A stretch of 64,000 bases of DNA from Pseudomonas sp. LD120 (lineage in GTDB: Bacteria > Pseudomonadota > Gammaproteobacteria > Pseudomonadales > Pseudomonadaceae). The stretch is taken from contig NZ_WVHL01000005.1 in NCBI RefSeq assembly GCF_009861525.1, forward strand, positions 868,001 through 932,000. The letters are read 5' to 3'. Position 1 is the stretch's first letter; each line of letters opens with the position of its first letter. The position numbers were made by a program, and so were the translations under genes. Of this stretch, positions 17,494 through 26,584 are shown in pieces. The notes below the pieces were generated by a model that saw nothing but the letters and a program-made list of their open reading frames with translations, was not told the origin of the DNA and made no database searches.

Positions 17494-18132
17494 ATGAGTA
17501 CAGTTCTTGCCATTCACGGCAGCCCACGAGGCGAGCGCTCCCACAGTCGGCGTCTGGCCGATGACTTCCTACACGCCTGGCAACAGGCCAATCCCGAGGG
17601 AATCCTGACCCGGCGCGAAGTCGGGCGAGGTTCCTTGCCCCACGTCAGCGAAGCCTTTATCGCGGCGGCGTTTTATCCACAGCCCGAAGCCCGCCCGCTA
17701 TCGATGCAGGCCGATCTGGCCTTGAGTGACGAGTTGGTGGACGAGTTGCTCGGCCACCAGCGCCTGGTGATCTCGGCGCCGATGCACAACTTCAGCGTGC
17801 CCAGCGGGATCAAGGCCTGGGTCGATCACATCGTGCGCCTGGGGCTGACTTTCAACACCCTTCAGGACAACGGCGTGGCCCAGTACCAGCCGCTGGTGCA
17901 GGGCAAGAAGGTGTTGATCGTCACCAGTCGTGGCGGCGGTGGCTTTGGCCCCGGGGGCGAGCATGAAGCGATGAATCACGCCGACCGCTGGCTGCGCACG
18001 GCCCTGGGGTTCATCGGCATCGAGGACGTAACGGTGGTCGCGGCAGAAGGCGAGGAGTCGGCGCCCGAGCGTTTCGAACCATCCTGTGCCGAGGCGCGGC
18101 AGCGTCTGTTGGCTCTGGCAACCAGCTTCTGA
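17494..18132 (+). CDS. FMN-dependent NADH:quinone oxidoreductase / azoreductase (AzoR-like)
   Basis: 212-residue flavodoxin-fold enzyme. GSPRGERSHSRRLA at the N-terminus is the FMN phosphate-binding loop and PMHNFSVPSGIKAWVDHI is the hallmark AzoR segment; TSRGGGGFGPGG contacts flavin. Such enzymes reduce quinones and azo compounds with two electrons. The next gene, an SMR exporter, starts nine bases after the stop, so the pair may detoxify and export a compound sensed by the divergent LysR regulator. Confidence 0.85.
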   Translation: MSTVLAIHGSPRGERSHSRRLADDFLHAWQQANPEGILTRREVGRGSLPHVSEAFIAAAFYPQPEARPLSMQADLALSDELVDELLGHQRLVISAPMHNFSVPSGIKAWVDHIVRLGLTFNTLQDNGVAQYQPLVQGKKVLIVTSRGGGGFGPGGEHEAMNHADRWLRTALGFIGIEDVTVVAAEGEESAPERFEPSCAEARQRLLALATSF

Positions 18133-18141
18133 GGTGGCGCC

Positions 18142-18447
18142 ATGGCCTGGATGTTCCTGCTGCTGGCGGCGGCCTTCGAAGTCACGTTCGCCATGGGCAT
18201 GAAGTACGCCCAAGGCTTTACCCGGCTCTTGCCGTCGCTGCTGACGGTGGTCGCGGCGTTGGGCGGTATCTATTTCCTGACCCTGGCCATGCGCGAGTTG
18301 CCGGTGAGCGTGGCCTACCCGATCTGGACCGCCATTGGTTCACTGGGCACGGTGCTGCTGGGCTTCATGCTGCTGGGGGAAAGCCTGACGCCGGTCAAGC
18401 TGGTGTCGGTGGGCCTGATCGTGGCCGGGGTGGTGGGGCTGAAGTAG
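18142..18447 (+). CDS. Small multidrug resistance (SMR) transporter, SugE/Gdx-like
   Basis: 101 residues, four helices. The membrane glutamate is in AAAFEVTFAMGMKYAQGF, and the motif GMKYxxGFTRLLPS resembles SugE/Gdx (guanidinium exporters) more than EmrE; PVSVAYPIWTAIG and GESLTPVKL match the family's later helices. It functions as a proton-coupled dimer. GGTGGCGCC precedes the ATG. I see no guanidine riboswitch upstream because it follows azoR directly. Confidence 0.85.
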   Translation: MAWMFLLLAAAFEVTFAMGMKYAQGFTRLLPSLLTVVAALGGIYFLTLAMRELPVSVAYPIWTAIGSLGTVLLGFMLLGESLTPVKLVSVGLIVAGVVGLK

Positions 18448-18562
18448 TCACTCGGGGCCGGGCTGTCATCGGTTTGTCGCCGAAGCGTCATGGGGGGTGA
18501 CGATGGCCTTGGTTATGGTCTAGCTTTCAGCCAGCCCCCCTGCCTTCGCACAAGGACGTCGT

Positions 18563-19453
18563 ATGTCCCAAGAGTTTGCCACGCGTTATCCCCTGGTACT
18601 GGTGCCTGGCATGCTCGGTTTTGTCCGTCTGCTGCTGTATCCCTACTGGTACGGCATCATCCCGGCCTTGCGCCGGGGTGGGGCCCAGGTGTTTGCGATA
18701 CAGGTGTCGCCGCTCAACTCCAGCGAGGTGCGCGGCGAACAACTGCTGGCTCAGGTGCAGCGGATCATGGCCGAGACCGGTGCGCCCCGTGTCAACCTGA
18801 TCGGCCACAGCCAGGGCGCGCTTACCGCCCGTTATGCGGCGGCCAAACGCCCTGATTGGGTTGCCTCCGTGACGTCGGTGGCCGGTCCCAACCACGGTTC
18901 CGAACTGGCGGATTACCTGGCGCGGCATTCGCCGGCACACAGTCTTAAGGGGCGTGTCCTGAGCTGGCTGTTGCGGGGCGTCTCGGCCTTGATGACGCTG
19001 CTGGAAACCGGCTATCGCGGGCCCAGGCTGCCGGTGGATATCCACGCTTCGCATCAGTCGCTGACCACCGCGGGCGTGGCCCTGTTCAACCGCCAATACC
19101 CTCAAGGGTTGCCGTCCACCTGGGGCGGCCAGGGCCCGGCAGAGGTCGGCGGCGTGCGCTACTACTCCTGGTCCGGCACCTTGCAGCCAGGCAAGACCAA
19201 TCGCGGGCGCAATCTGTTCGACGGCACCAGCCGCAGTTGCCGCCTGTTCGCCCGCACCTTCGTCCGTGAAGCGGGGCAATGCGACGGCATGGTCGGACGC
19301 TACAGCTCGCACTTGGGGCAGGTGATCGGCGACGACTACCCCCTGGACCACTTCGATATCGTCAACCAGTCCCTGGGGTTGGTGGGCAAGGGCGCCGATC
19401 CGATCCGCCTGTTCGTCGAACATGCCCAGCGCCTCAAGGCCGCTGGGCTCTGA
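18563..19453 (+). CDS. Triacylglycerol lipase (alpha/beta hydrolase, family I)
   Basis: 296 residues. The nucleophile elbow GHSQG has Ser83; a likely catalytic Asp241 (CDGMVGR) and His263 (PLDHFDIVNQ) complete the triad, and VLVPGMLGF near residue 13 is the oxyanion region. This pattern is that of Pseudomonas family I lipases. Unlike secreted LipA there is no signal peptide: the protein starts MSQEFATRYPL, as in P. fragi-type lipases. No lipase foldase gene is adjacent. Cellular or atypically exported enzyme. Confidence 0.85.
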   Translation: MSQEFATRYPLVLVPGMLGFVRLLLYPYWYGIIPALRRGGAQVFAIQVSPLNSSEVRGEQLLAQVQRIMAETGAPRVNLIGHSQGALTARYAAAKRPDWVASVTSVAGPNHGSELADYLARHSPAHSLKGRVLSWLLRGVSALMTLLETGYRGPRLPVDIHASHQSLTTAGVALFNRQYPQGLPSTWGGQGPAEVGGVRYYSWSGTLQPGKTNRGRNLFDGTSRSCRLFARTFVREAGQCDGMVGRYSSHLGQVIGDDYPLDHFDIVNQSLGLVGKGADPIRLFVEHAQRLKAAGL

Positions 19454-19510
19454 TCCGAGTCTCGGTCCGGTGGCGCGGCGTGCGACGTTACCCCAGGTGG
19501 CGAAGGCCTT

Positions 19511-20398
19511 TCAGGCGACCTGAGCTTTGGCGCCCAGCACCGTGGTCCAGCGCTCCGAAAGAACCACCCCGCCCAAGGTCAGCACGCCGCCCACCAGATG
19601 GAACCAGGCCAGTTGCTCGTGCAGCACCACGGCGGCAATCAGCGCGGTGATCAACGGCAGCAGGTTGAAGAACAGCGTGGTCCGGCTCGGCCCCAGGCGC
19701 ACCACCGCCTGCATCCAGGCCAGGGGCGCGAGCATCGAGGCCAGCAGGCAGGCATACAGCACCAGCGGAATGTTCTGCAGGGTCGGGCCTACCTTTGGCG
19801 AAGCCAGGAACAACGGTAGCAATACCACCACCGCCACCAGCACCTGCAGGTACAACAGCACCAGCGGCGGCAGGCGCAGCTGCCATTTTTTCAGCAGGGT
19901 GCTGTAGATGGCGTAGGCCAGGGTGGCAATCAGCATCATCGCATCACCCAGGTTGACCCCGTGCTGCAGCAGCGCAGCGAGGCTGCCGGAAGACACCACC
20001 ACCAGCACCCCGGCAAACGACAGCACTGCGCCCACCAGGGCTCCGGCGGTCAGGCGCTGGCCGAGGCTGACGATGGCCATGGCCAGGGACATCAGCGGCA
20101 TCAGGGACAGAATGATGCCCATGTTGGTGGCCGAGGTCAGGGTCGCGGCGAAGTAGGCCAGGCTCTGATACACCGCCATGCCCAGCACCCCGAGGATGGA
20201 GATCCGCCAAAGGTTCGGGCGGATCAGCGGCCAGTGGCGCAGCACCGGCTTGAGCATGAACGGAGTGAACAGCAGGCCGGCCAGCAGCCAGCGATAGAAA
20301 CCGATCTCCGCGGGGAAGATCGCGCCCACGGCGAGTTTGTTGACCACGGTGTTGCCGGCCCAGATAAAGATGGCCAGCAGGGGGTAAGCGTATTGCAT
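19511..20398 (-). CDS. EamA/DMT-family transporter
   Basis: 295 residues, about ten hydrophobic helices in two EamA repeats (first ending near residue 140, second containing FNLLPLITALIAAVVLHEQLAW). The start PLLAIFIWAGNTVVNKLAVG is typical of the drug/metabolite exporter family. Substrate unknown. It is divergent from an AraC regulator with a 96-bp shared region. Confidence 0.88.
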   Translation of the reverse strand: MQYAYPLLAIFIWAGNTVVNKLAVGAIFPAEIGFYRWLLAGLLFTPFMLKPVLRHWPLIRPNLWRISILGVLGMAVYQSLAYFAATLTSATNMGIILSLMPLMSLAMAIVSLGQRLTAGALVGAVLSFAGVLVVVSSGSLAALLQHGVNLGDAMMLIATLAYAIYSTLLKKWQLRLPPLVLLYLQVLVAVVVLLPLFLASPKVGPTLQNIPLVLYACLLASMLAPLAWMQAVVRLGPSRTTLFFNLLPLITALIAAVVLHEQLAWFHLVGGVLTLGGVVLSERWTTVLGAKAQVA

Positions 20399-20436
20399 GG
20401 AAACAACCAGAAAATGTGTGAGGGCCGATTATCCGC

Positions 20437-20493
20437 CTGTCCGGATCAATGCCTATACTGCGAACCGGACAACCCGCCCCGACATCCGGACAG
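20437..20493. promoter_or_regulatory. Inverted repeat in the eamA-araC divergent promoter
   Basis: CTGTCCGGAT (20437-20446) and ATCCGGACAG (20484-20493) are a perfect 10-bp inverted repeat, with a third partial copy AACCGGACAA between them and a TATACT hexamer at 20453-20458. Probable operators of the adjacent AraC regulator. Confidence 0.5.
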
Positions 20494-20494
20494 C

Positions 20495-21283
20495 ATGAGC
20501 AAAAAACACATCGATCTCCTGGATTTCCACGGCCTGCCAGCGCCGGTGTATTTCCGTTATGCCGATTTCGCGGCCCACAGCCATGCCCTGGAGCACCGCC
20601 ATCCCTGGGGCTGCCTGGAATACTCGGCCCACGGCGTGATGCACATGGACATTGCCGGCCAGCGCTTCATGTCGCCGCCGCAGTACGCGGTCTGGGTGCC
20701 ACCGCAGACGCCCCACAGCTTCTACACCTCGCAACCGATCAACTACCGAGCGGTGCTGCTGGCGCCGGAACTGTGCACAGACCTGCCGGAGCAGGGCAGT
20801 ACGCTGGCCATCAGCGAAATCCTCAAGGCGATCCTCAAGGACTTCGCCGCCCGGGATGTGCAGATCCCCGAGGGCGAGGCCGACCAGCGCCTGGCCCAAG
20901 TGGCCCTGGACCAACTGCGTCAGGCCCCAGCACATAAAGGCTACCTGCCCTATGCCCGCCACCCCGAGCTGCTGCGGGTGCTGCAAGCCCTGCAGGCCGA
21001 TCCCGGCAACAACCAGCCCCTGGCCCACTGGGCACAACAGGCCCATGTCAGCGAACGGACCCTGGCCCGGCAATTCGTTCGCGAACTGGGCATGAGCTTT
21101 GGCGAGTGGCGCCAGCGCCAGCGCTTTCTCGCCGCGATCGAAGCCCTGGACAGCCCGCGCAGCGTCCAGGAAATCGCTTTCGACATGGGTTACAGCAGTG
21201 CCTCGGCATTCATCGCCATGTTCCAGCGCCAGGCCGCCTGCACCCCCGAGCAGTACCGCCGGGCCGGCCTGCAGAACAGATGA
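20495..21283 (+). CDS. AraC-family transcriptional regulator
   Basis: 262 residues. N-terminal cupin-like sensor domain (GCLEYSAHGVMHMDI, AVWVPPQTPHSFYT) and a C-terminal double HTH: LAHWAQQAHVSERTLARQF and VQEIAFDMGYSSASAFIAMF. The ATG at 20495 is chosen because the upstream frame runs through the divergent promoter and transporter gene. Likely controls the divergent EamA transporter. Confidence 0.88.
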   Translation: MSKKHIDLLDFHGLPAPVYFRYADFAAHSHALEHRHPWGCLEYSAHGVMHMDIAGQRFMSPPQYAVWVPPQTPHSFYTSQPINYRAVLLAPELCTDLPEQGSTLAISEILKAILKDFAARDVQIPEGEADQRLAQVALDQLRQAPAHKGYLPYARHPELLRVLQALQADPGNNQPLAHWAQQAHVSERTLARQFVRELGMSFGEWRQRQRFLAAIEALDSPRSVQEIAFDMGYSSASAFIAMFQRQAACTPEQYRRAGLQNR

Positions 21284-21354
21284 AGGTGTAACAAGCTTTG
21301 TCTACACTGCGCACAAGGCCGTGCCCGTCGGCGCGGTGACCAGGAGAAAACTCC

Positions 21355-21636
21355 ATGAAGATGTTGCGTATTCCGTTGTTGATGCTGGGCCTGCTGCTGT
21401 GTTCCCAGGGGTTTGCCGCCACCGCCCAGCAGAACAAGATGACCAGCTGTAACGCCGAAGCCAGCGCCAAGAGCCTCAAGGGCGACGAGCGCAAGGCCTT
21501 CATGAGCACCTGCCTCAAGGCCGCCCCGGCCACACCTCAAGAAAGAATGAAGAGCTGCAACGCCGATGCCACCGCCAAGGCCCTCAAGGGCGATGCGCGC
21601 AAGGCGTTCATGAGTGATTGCCTGAAGAAGAAATAG
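21355..21636 (+). CDS. psiF: PsiF repeat protein (phosphate-starvation-inducible family)
   Basis: 93 residues. A signal peptide ending near GFA-A (residue 22) is followed by two PsiF repeats, each with the pattern (T/K)SCNA(E/D)A..K.LKGD.RKAFMS.CLK, giving paired cysteines per repeat. PsiF is a small periplasmic protein induced by phosphate starvation in E. coli; function unknown. CAGGAG precedes the ATG. A G/C-rich hairpin (21659-21685) lies downstream but has no T-tract. Confidence 0.85.
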   Translation: MKMLRIPLLMLGLLLCSQGFAATAQQNKMTSCNAEASAKSLKGDERKAFMSTCLKAAPATPQERMKSCNADATAKALKGDARKAFMSDCLKKK

Positions 21637-21849
21637 CCCCTGTCGATAGCGTCACTGCGCCTCCCCGTACTGTCTTGGGGGAGGCTCATCTCCCGCGCGT
21701 CTCGTTGCTCGCGGCTGCTTTTCTCAGCCGTATTTCATCATTCTGTTTATGATTTCTTGCGCTTCGTCCGAAGCGAGGAGGTGGACGTTCGACGCCTTGA
21801 TGGAGGGCCATCGCCTGGCGCTGGCCAGCAATTGCATAGGGAAGTGACG

Positions 21850-22314
21850 GTGAAAAGAGTTCTGTGGGTTCTGCTGTGTTGTGTTCTTGCGGGGTGTGCT
21901 TCTGCTCCTCGTCAAAAAAGCCAGGATGAGGTCCTCTCTGACGTGGCGTCAGCTATACAACAGGGCCGCGATGGCTCCCCGCAATTCCAGGATGCCTTGC
22001 CGCTCGCCGTTACCCGGATCAACAGTCACGGCGTGCTTCCCGATCGCCTGATGATCGTGGCGGGGGGCGGCATGGAGCGCTTTGGCATGCGCGACATGTT
22101 CCGCATGGTGTCTGCAGAGCTGAATAGAAAGCTGGTGATATTCGGCGCCAACCCGGCATTGGACAAGGCGATTGTCGGCGGCGCGCTGAGTGATCAGCAG
22201 TTTCCTCGGGTCTGGGTGTTCTTTGTCGGCGAGCCGGCGCAAGAGCAGGAAATGCAGGCCATCGTCGAAGCGGCGGGGAGCAAGTATTCGTTTATCAGCA
22301 AATACCAGGAATGA
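21850..22314 (+). CDS. Putative lipoprotein, unknown function
   Basis: 154 residues from a GTG start. The N-terminus is a lipoprotein signal with the lipobox LAGC (Cys16). The remainder is a compact domain with IVAGGGMERFGMRDMFRMV and a C-terminal RVWVFFVGEPAQEQEMQAI; no family recognised. The GTG at 21850 places the basic KR directly before the hydrophobic stretch, so longer in-frame starts are less likely. The next gene overlaps by four bases (ATGA), so the two lipoproteins are made together. Confidence 0.7.
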   Translation: MKRVLWVLLCCVLAGCASAPRQKSQDEVLSDVASAIQQGRDGSPQFQDALPLAVTRINSHGVLPDRLMIVAGGGMERFGMRDMFRMVSAELNRKLVIFGANPALDKAIVGGALSDQQFPRVWVFFVGEPAQEQEMQAIVEAAGSKYSFISKYQE

Positions 22315-23198
22315 GCCTGATGACTCTGGCCATGAGCATGCGCCGCGCTATCGAGCGCGCACTGGCAGGCGGACTTCTGCTGATCATCAGCGGCTGCATG
22401 ACGCCGCCCCTGGTCTACGAAAATGAACGCTTCGACAACCGCATGCTGTGCACAGAGGGCGTGAAGCGGGTCTCCCTGATGCAGCGATATTCCTTCGACC
22501 TGCCCGGGCCTTATCGGCATGCCAAATGCGCAACCGTTACCGGAGGGTTTTATTATGAAAAGGCCAGTGACTCACTGTCAGTGGGAACTTCCGGGTCCTT
22601 TTCCTATGGCGACACCCAGGTGACGGCGTCCGGGCTCTATATGCGGGTCGACAGCTTTCTCGATGGTCAAGGCGTGGGGCTGCTCTACCCGAAGCCGGCC
22701 TTTCTTGATGATTTGCTGGCCAGGCAGGCGTTGCCTTCCTATCACGGCGTCAAGCCCAGCAGCATCGACTGGGTGAGCATGCAGGGGCACTCATGTCTAC
22801 GCATCTACGAGCGTTGGGAGGGGCGCGCGGTTGGTATCTTCGAGGATGAGGTCAAGTACTGGTGCTGGGAACAGGAGAGCGGCCTGCAACAACCCTTCTA
22901 TGTGCATGCCGGGCAGCGCCTGCCCCTTGGGAGCAAGGGCTACGACCTGGATCAGGTGTTTATCCTGCCGTGGTTCCAGAGCCTGAAGATCAACCCCCTG
23001 CCAGAGCCGGTGCTGGCCAAGGCCCGAGCCGGTATTCAAAAGGCGTGTGCCCATATCAAGTCGCGCTACGACCAGAACCTGAGATGGGGCGATGACTATC
23101 CCGACAAGCGCCTGACCCTGACCCGCCTGCACTACTGCGGCTACGACGTCCCGCTGCCCGACCTTTCAGCCCCGCTGCCTCAGGCCAAAGGCGACTGA
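22311..23198 (+). CDS. Putative lipoprotein, unknown function
   Basis: 295 residues. A hydrophobic signal with lipobox ISGC lies about residues 20-29, after a short basic start; translation may begin at an internal Met (MRRAIERALAGG) rather than at the ATGA overlap. The mature part has six cysteines (for example MLCTEGV, HAKCATV, HSCLRIY, YWCWEQE), suggesting disulfides in the periplasm. No family recognised. Coupled to the preceding lipoprotein gene. Confidence 0.7.
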   Translation: MSLMTLAMSMRRAIERALAGGLLLIISGCMTPPLVYENERFDNRMLCTEGVKRVSLMQRYSFDLPGPYRHAKCATVTGGFYYEKASDSLSVGTSGSFSYGDTQVTASGLYMRVDSFLDGQGVGLLYPKPAFLDDLLARQALPSYHGVKPSSIDWVSMQGHSCLRIYERWEGRAVGIFEDEVKYWCWEQESGLQQPFYVHAGQRLPLGSKGYDLDQVFILPWFQSLKINPLPEPVLAKARAGIQKACAHIKSRYDQNLRWGDDYPDKRLTLTRLHYCGYDVPLPDLSAPLPQAKGD

Positions 23199-23324
23199 AG
23201 CTTCGCCTGTCACAAGACTCAAGTACCCATGTAAGCCCATGCCTTTGGGGCGCCTGCCACTATTCCTCAGGGGTGAAGGCTGGCAGACTGCCGGTCTTTT
23301 CCCCGCTGTTTGTCTTGAGGCTAT

Positions 23325-24335
23325 ATGCCAGCGTTTTCGCAGCGTCATCTGTTGTTTATCAGTTGGATCATCATCTTTGGCGGCTTGCTGCTGGTTTTAC
23401 CGTTACGGCTGTTGCCCAGCCTGCTGGCGGGGCTGTTGGTGTTCGAGCTGGTCAACATGCTCACTCCGCAATTGCAGCGGCTGATCGAGGGCCGACGTGC
23501 GCGCTGGCTGGCGGTGGCGCTGCTGGGCACGCTGGTGGTCAGTCTGTTGACGTTGCTGTTCGCCGGGGCTTTCAGTTTTCTGTTGCATGAAGCGGAGAAC
23601 CCCGGCGCTTCGCTGGGCAAGTTCATGGTGGTGGTGGACAAGGCCCGCGGCCAGTTGCCGCCGTTCCTCGATTCCTACCTGCCGGCCAGCGCTGCGGAGT
23701 TCCAGGCCGCCATCGGCGCCTGGGCGAGCAAGCACCTGAGCGAGTTGCAACTGGTGGGCAAGGACGCGGCGCACATGTTCGTGACCTTGCTCATTGGCAT
23801 GGTCCTGGGGGCGATCATCGCCTTGCAGCGCATCCCCGACCTGACCAAGCGCAAGCCATTGGCAGCAGCGCTGTTCGATCGCCTGCACCTGCTGGTCCAG
23901 GCGTTTCGCAACATCGTCTTCGCCCAGATCAAGATTTCCCTGCTCAACACTTTCTTCACCGGGATCTTTTTGGCGCTGGTCCTGCCACTGTTCGGGGTCA
24001 AGCTGCCGCTGACCAAGACCTTGATCGTGCTGACCTTCCTGTTGGGCCTGTTGCCGGTGATCGGCAACCTGATCTCCAACACCCTGATCACCATCGTCGG
24101 GCTGTCGCTGTCGATCTGGGTGGCGGTGGCGGCGCTGGGCTACCTGATCTTTATCCACAAGCTGGAATACTTCCTCAACGCGCGGATCGTCGGTGGGCAG
24201 ATCAGTGCCAAGTCCTGGGAACTGCTCCTGGCGATGCTGGTATTCGAGGCTGCCTTCGGCCTGCCCGGGGTAGTGGCGGGGCCGATCTACTACGCCTACC
24301 TGAAGAGCGAGTTGAAGCTGGCGGGGCTGGTCTGA
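23325..24335 (+). CDS. AI-2E family transporter (PerM/YdiK-like)
   Basis: 336 residues, seven or eight membrane helices with a central soluble part. The family layout is seen: two N-terminal helices, a periplasmic segment (about residues 100-150) and a C-terminal bundle with PLTKTLIVLTFLLGLLPVIG and ILLAMLVFEAAFGLPGVVAG-like motifs. Members include AI-2 exporters and Na+/H+-type antiporters, so the substrate cannot be named. Convergent with the next gene with only 13 bp between stops. Confidence 0.82.
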   Translation: MPAFSQRHLLFISWIIIFGGLLLVLPLRLLPSLLAGLLVFELVNMLTPQLQRLIEGRRARWLAVALLGTLVVSLLTLLFAGAFSFLLHEAENPGASLGKFMVVVDKARGQLPPFLDSYLPASAAEFQAAIGAWASKHLSELQLVGKDAAHMFVTLLIGMVLGAIIALQRIPDLTKRKPLAAALFDRLHLLVQAFRNIVFAQIKISLLNTFFTGIFLALVLPLFGVKLPLTKTLIVLTFLLGLLPVIGNLISNTLITIVGLSLSIWVAVAALGYLIFIHKLEYFLNARIVGGQISAKSWELLLAMLVFEAAFGLPGVVAGPIYYAYLKSELKLAGLV

Positions 24336-24348
24336 GTCTGGTCGGGCC

Positions 24349-25257
24349 TCAACTGCGCTCAGCATCCTTATAGGTCACCGCCTTCAGGCGATCGAGGCCT
24401 GAGCCGATATGGAACGAGAACGGTCGGCCAAGGTGCTCGATCTTCTTCGAACATTCGCGGGTCCAGGTGCCTTGGCGGTTGTCGGCGCTGAAGTCGGCAG
24501 CCAGCAGTTGCTCGCCCAGCGTGCCGATTTCAATCGACAATTGCAGCTCGCTGCGCAGCAGGTCGTTTTGAACCTGCTCTTCGCTCCACAGGCGAATCTC
24601 GCCTTGGCTCATGCGCTCGCGCAGTTGGGCGTCCCTGACGTGCATCAGGGCAGGCAGGGTTTGCCTTCTGAGGTTCTGAGCACGGTAATTGAGGTAGACA
24701 TGCTCGGGTGACTGCTCGGGGATCTGGCGCACGCTCACCGCATTGAAGGGCAGTTCGCCGTTCAATTGCCCCTTGATGGCGCAGACGATCTGGACCGGGA
24801 CCGCGTTTTTGTTGTACAGGCTCAATGCCCGGTCGAGCAGTTGGTAGCGCGCCGCAAGCTGCACCTCTGGGGTGATGGCCAGTTCCAGGGGGAACGGCTG
24901 CGGGCTGGCAGCCCCGGGCTGGGCTTGGAGTGTCAGGTCAATGACCATGCTGCTGGCCGCACGGGCCTTGAGGATGTCGTCAAACACCGCACGCAGGGCC
25001 GCTCGCTGTTCAGGGGGCAACTCGCCGTTGATCGCCAGGTGGATCACCCGGGGGTCTTGTGCGTCCAGTTCCAGCTCGATCTTTTCCGCGGCGATGCCGT
25101 GGGCGCGCAACGCCTCTTCCAGCAAGGTACTGACGCGGGTGTAGACCTGCCGGCCCCGATCGCCCACGGCTTGCTCGAAGTGCAGGTCCATGAAGTCTTC
25201 CTGGCAGCCGGTCAGCAGCAGGGCGGTCAGCAGGGGTAACAGCTTGCACAGGTTCAT
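24349..25257 (-). CDS. Putative lipoprotein, unknown function
   Basis: 302 residues. The signal peptide ends in the lipobox LLTGC (Cys18). The mature part begins QEDFMDLHFEQAVGDRG and is mixed alpha/beta, with no family I recognise. It lies 61 bp downstream of yegD on the same strand and is probably cotranscribed with it. Confidence 0.7.
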   Translation of the reverse strand: MNLCKLLPLLTALLLTGCQEDFMDLHFEQAVGDRGRQVYTRVSTLLEEALRAHGIAAEKIELELDAQDPRVIHLAINGELPPEQRAALRAVFDDILKARAASSMVIDLTLQAQPGAASPQPFPLELAITPEVQLAARYQLLDRALSLYNKNAVPVQIVCAIKGQLNGELPFNAVSVRQIPEQSPEHVYLNYRAQNLRRQTLPALMHVRDAQLRERMSQGEIRLWSEEQVQNDLLRSELQLSIEIGTLGEQLLAADFSADNRQGTWTRECSKKIEHLGRPFSFHIGSGLDRLKAVTYKDAERS

Positions 25258-25318
25258 CGTTTCGGCTCCTTGCGAAAATTATCCCCATCCCGGTGGGGCG
25301 AAAGTCGGGCGTGGGTGC

Positions 25319-26584
25319 TTAGCCGTAGCGCTTCTTGGCTTCAATCGCCAGACCGCTGCCGATACTGCCGAAGATGTTGCCTTCCACATGGCGGGCGTTG
25401 GGCAGCATGGCCGCCACGCGCTGGCGCAACGCTGGAATACCGCTGGAACCACCGGTGAAGAACACCGTATCGACCTGACCCACACCGACATTGGCGTCGC
25501 TCAACAATTGGCTGACGCTGGTGCGGATGCGTTCGAGCAGGCCGTCGATGGAGGATTCGAACAGCGCCCGGCTGAGGTCGACACTCAGCTCGCGCTCGAT
25601 GCGGTCCAGGGCCACCAGGCGGCTTTCGGCGTAGGTCAGCTGGATCTTGGTTTCTTCCACTTCCATGGCCAGCCAGTGCCCGGCGCGCTGTTCGATCAGC
25701 TTGAACAGGCGATCGATGCCACCGGTGTCTTCGATGTCGTAGCGCATGCTGCCCAGGGCCAATTGGGACTTTTGCGAGTACACCGAGTTGATGGTGTGCC
25801 AGGTCGCCAGGTTCATGTGATGGCTGGTGGGCATGTAGGCGCCGCTCTTCATCCGGCTGCCGTAGCCGAACAGCGGCATCACGCCGGCCAGCGAAAGTTG
25901 CTTGTCGAAGTCGGTGCCGCCGACGTGCACGCCACCGGTGGCGAGGATGTCGTCATGGCGGTTGTCGACGCCCCGGCGCTCGGGGGACAGGCGCACCAGG
26001 GAGAAGTCCGAGGTACCACCGCCGATGTCGACGATCAGCACCAGTTCCTCGCGTTCGATGGTGGATTCGTAGTCGAAGGCCGCGGCGATGGGTTCGTACT
26101 GGAAGGACACGTCCTTGAAGCCGATCTTGCGCGCCACGTCCACCAGGGTGTCTTCGGCTTCCTGGTCGGCGGCGGCGTCGTCATCGACGAAAAACACCGG
26201 ACGGCCCAGCACCACTTGCTCGAATTCGCGACCGGCGGTGGCTTCGGCGCGGCTTTTCAGCTGGCCGATGAACAGCCCCAAGAGGTCCTTGAACGGCATC
26301 GCGGTGCCCAGCACGCTGGTGTCGTGCTTGATCAGCTTGGAGCCCAGCAGGCTTTTCAGCGAGCGCATCAGCCGGCCTTCGTAGCCTTCCAGGTATTCAT
26401 GCAACGCCAGGCGGCCATACACCGGACGGCGTTCCTCGATGTTGAAGAACACCACCGAAGGCAGGGTGATCTTGTCGTCCTCCAGGGCGATCAGTGTCTC
26501 CTCGCCGGGGCGCAGCCAGCCGACGGTGGAGTTGGAGGTACCGAAGTCAATGCCGCAGGCACGGGCCGGGGTGGCGTTGTTCAT
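25319..26584 (-). CDS. yegD: Hsp70-like ATPase YegD
   Basis: 421 residues from the ATG at 26584 (MNNATPARACGIDFGTSNST). The Hsp70 actin-fold motifs are present: phosphate-1 GIDFGTSNSTVGW, phosphate-2 LIVDIGGGTSDFSLV and adenosine FFTGGSSGIPAL. The protein ends soon after the ATPase domain, so the peptide-binding half of DnaK is missing, as in YegD. It is divergent from cbpA-cbpM with a 297-bp shared region. A longer upstream reading frame is not supported by a ribosome site. Confidence 0.88.
   Translation of the reverse strand: MNNATPARACGIDFGTSNSTVGWLRPGEETLIALEDDKITLPSVVFFNIEERRPVYGRLALHEYLEGYEGRLMRSLKSLLGSKLIKHDTSVLGTAMPFKDLLGLFIGQLKSRAEATAGREFEQVVLGRPVFFVDDDAAADQEAEDTLVDVARKIGFKDVSFQYEPIAAAFDYESTIEREELVLIVDIGGGTSDFSLVRLSPERRGVDNRHDDILATGGVHVGGTDFDKQLSLAGVMPLFGYGSRMKSGAYMPTSHHMNLATWHTINSVYSQKSQLALGSMRYDIEDTGGIDRLFKLIEQRAGHWLAMEVEETKIQLTYAESRLVALDRIERELSVDLSRALFESSIDGLLERIRTSVSQLLSDANVGVGQVDTVFFTGGSSGIPALRQRVAAMLPNARHVEGNIFGSIGSGLAIEAKKRYG

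Noticed and set aside
23403..24365. Minus-strand 320-codon frame opposite the PerM-like gene
   Set aside because: Gln/Arg-rich antisense shadow; the plus strand encodes a recognisable membrane protein.
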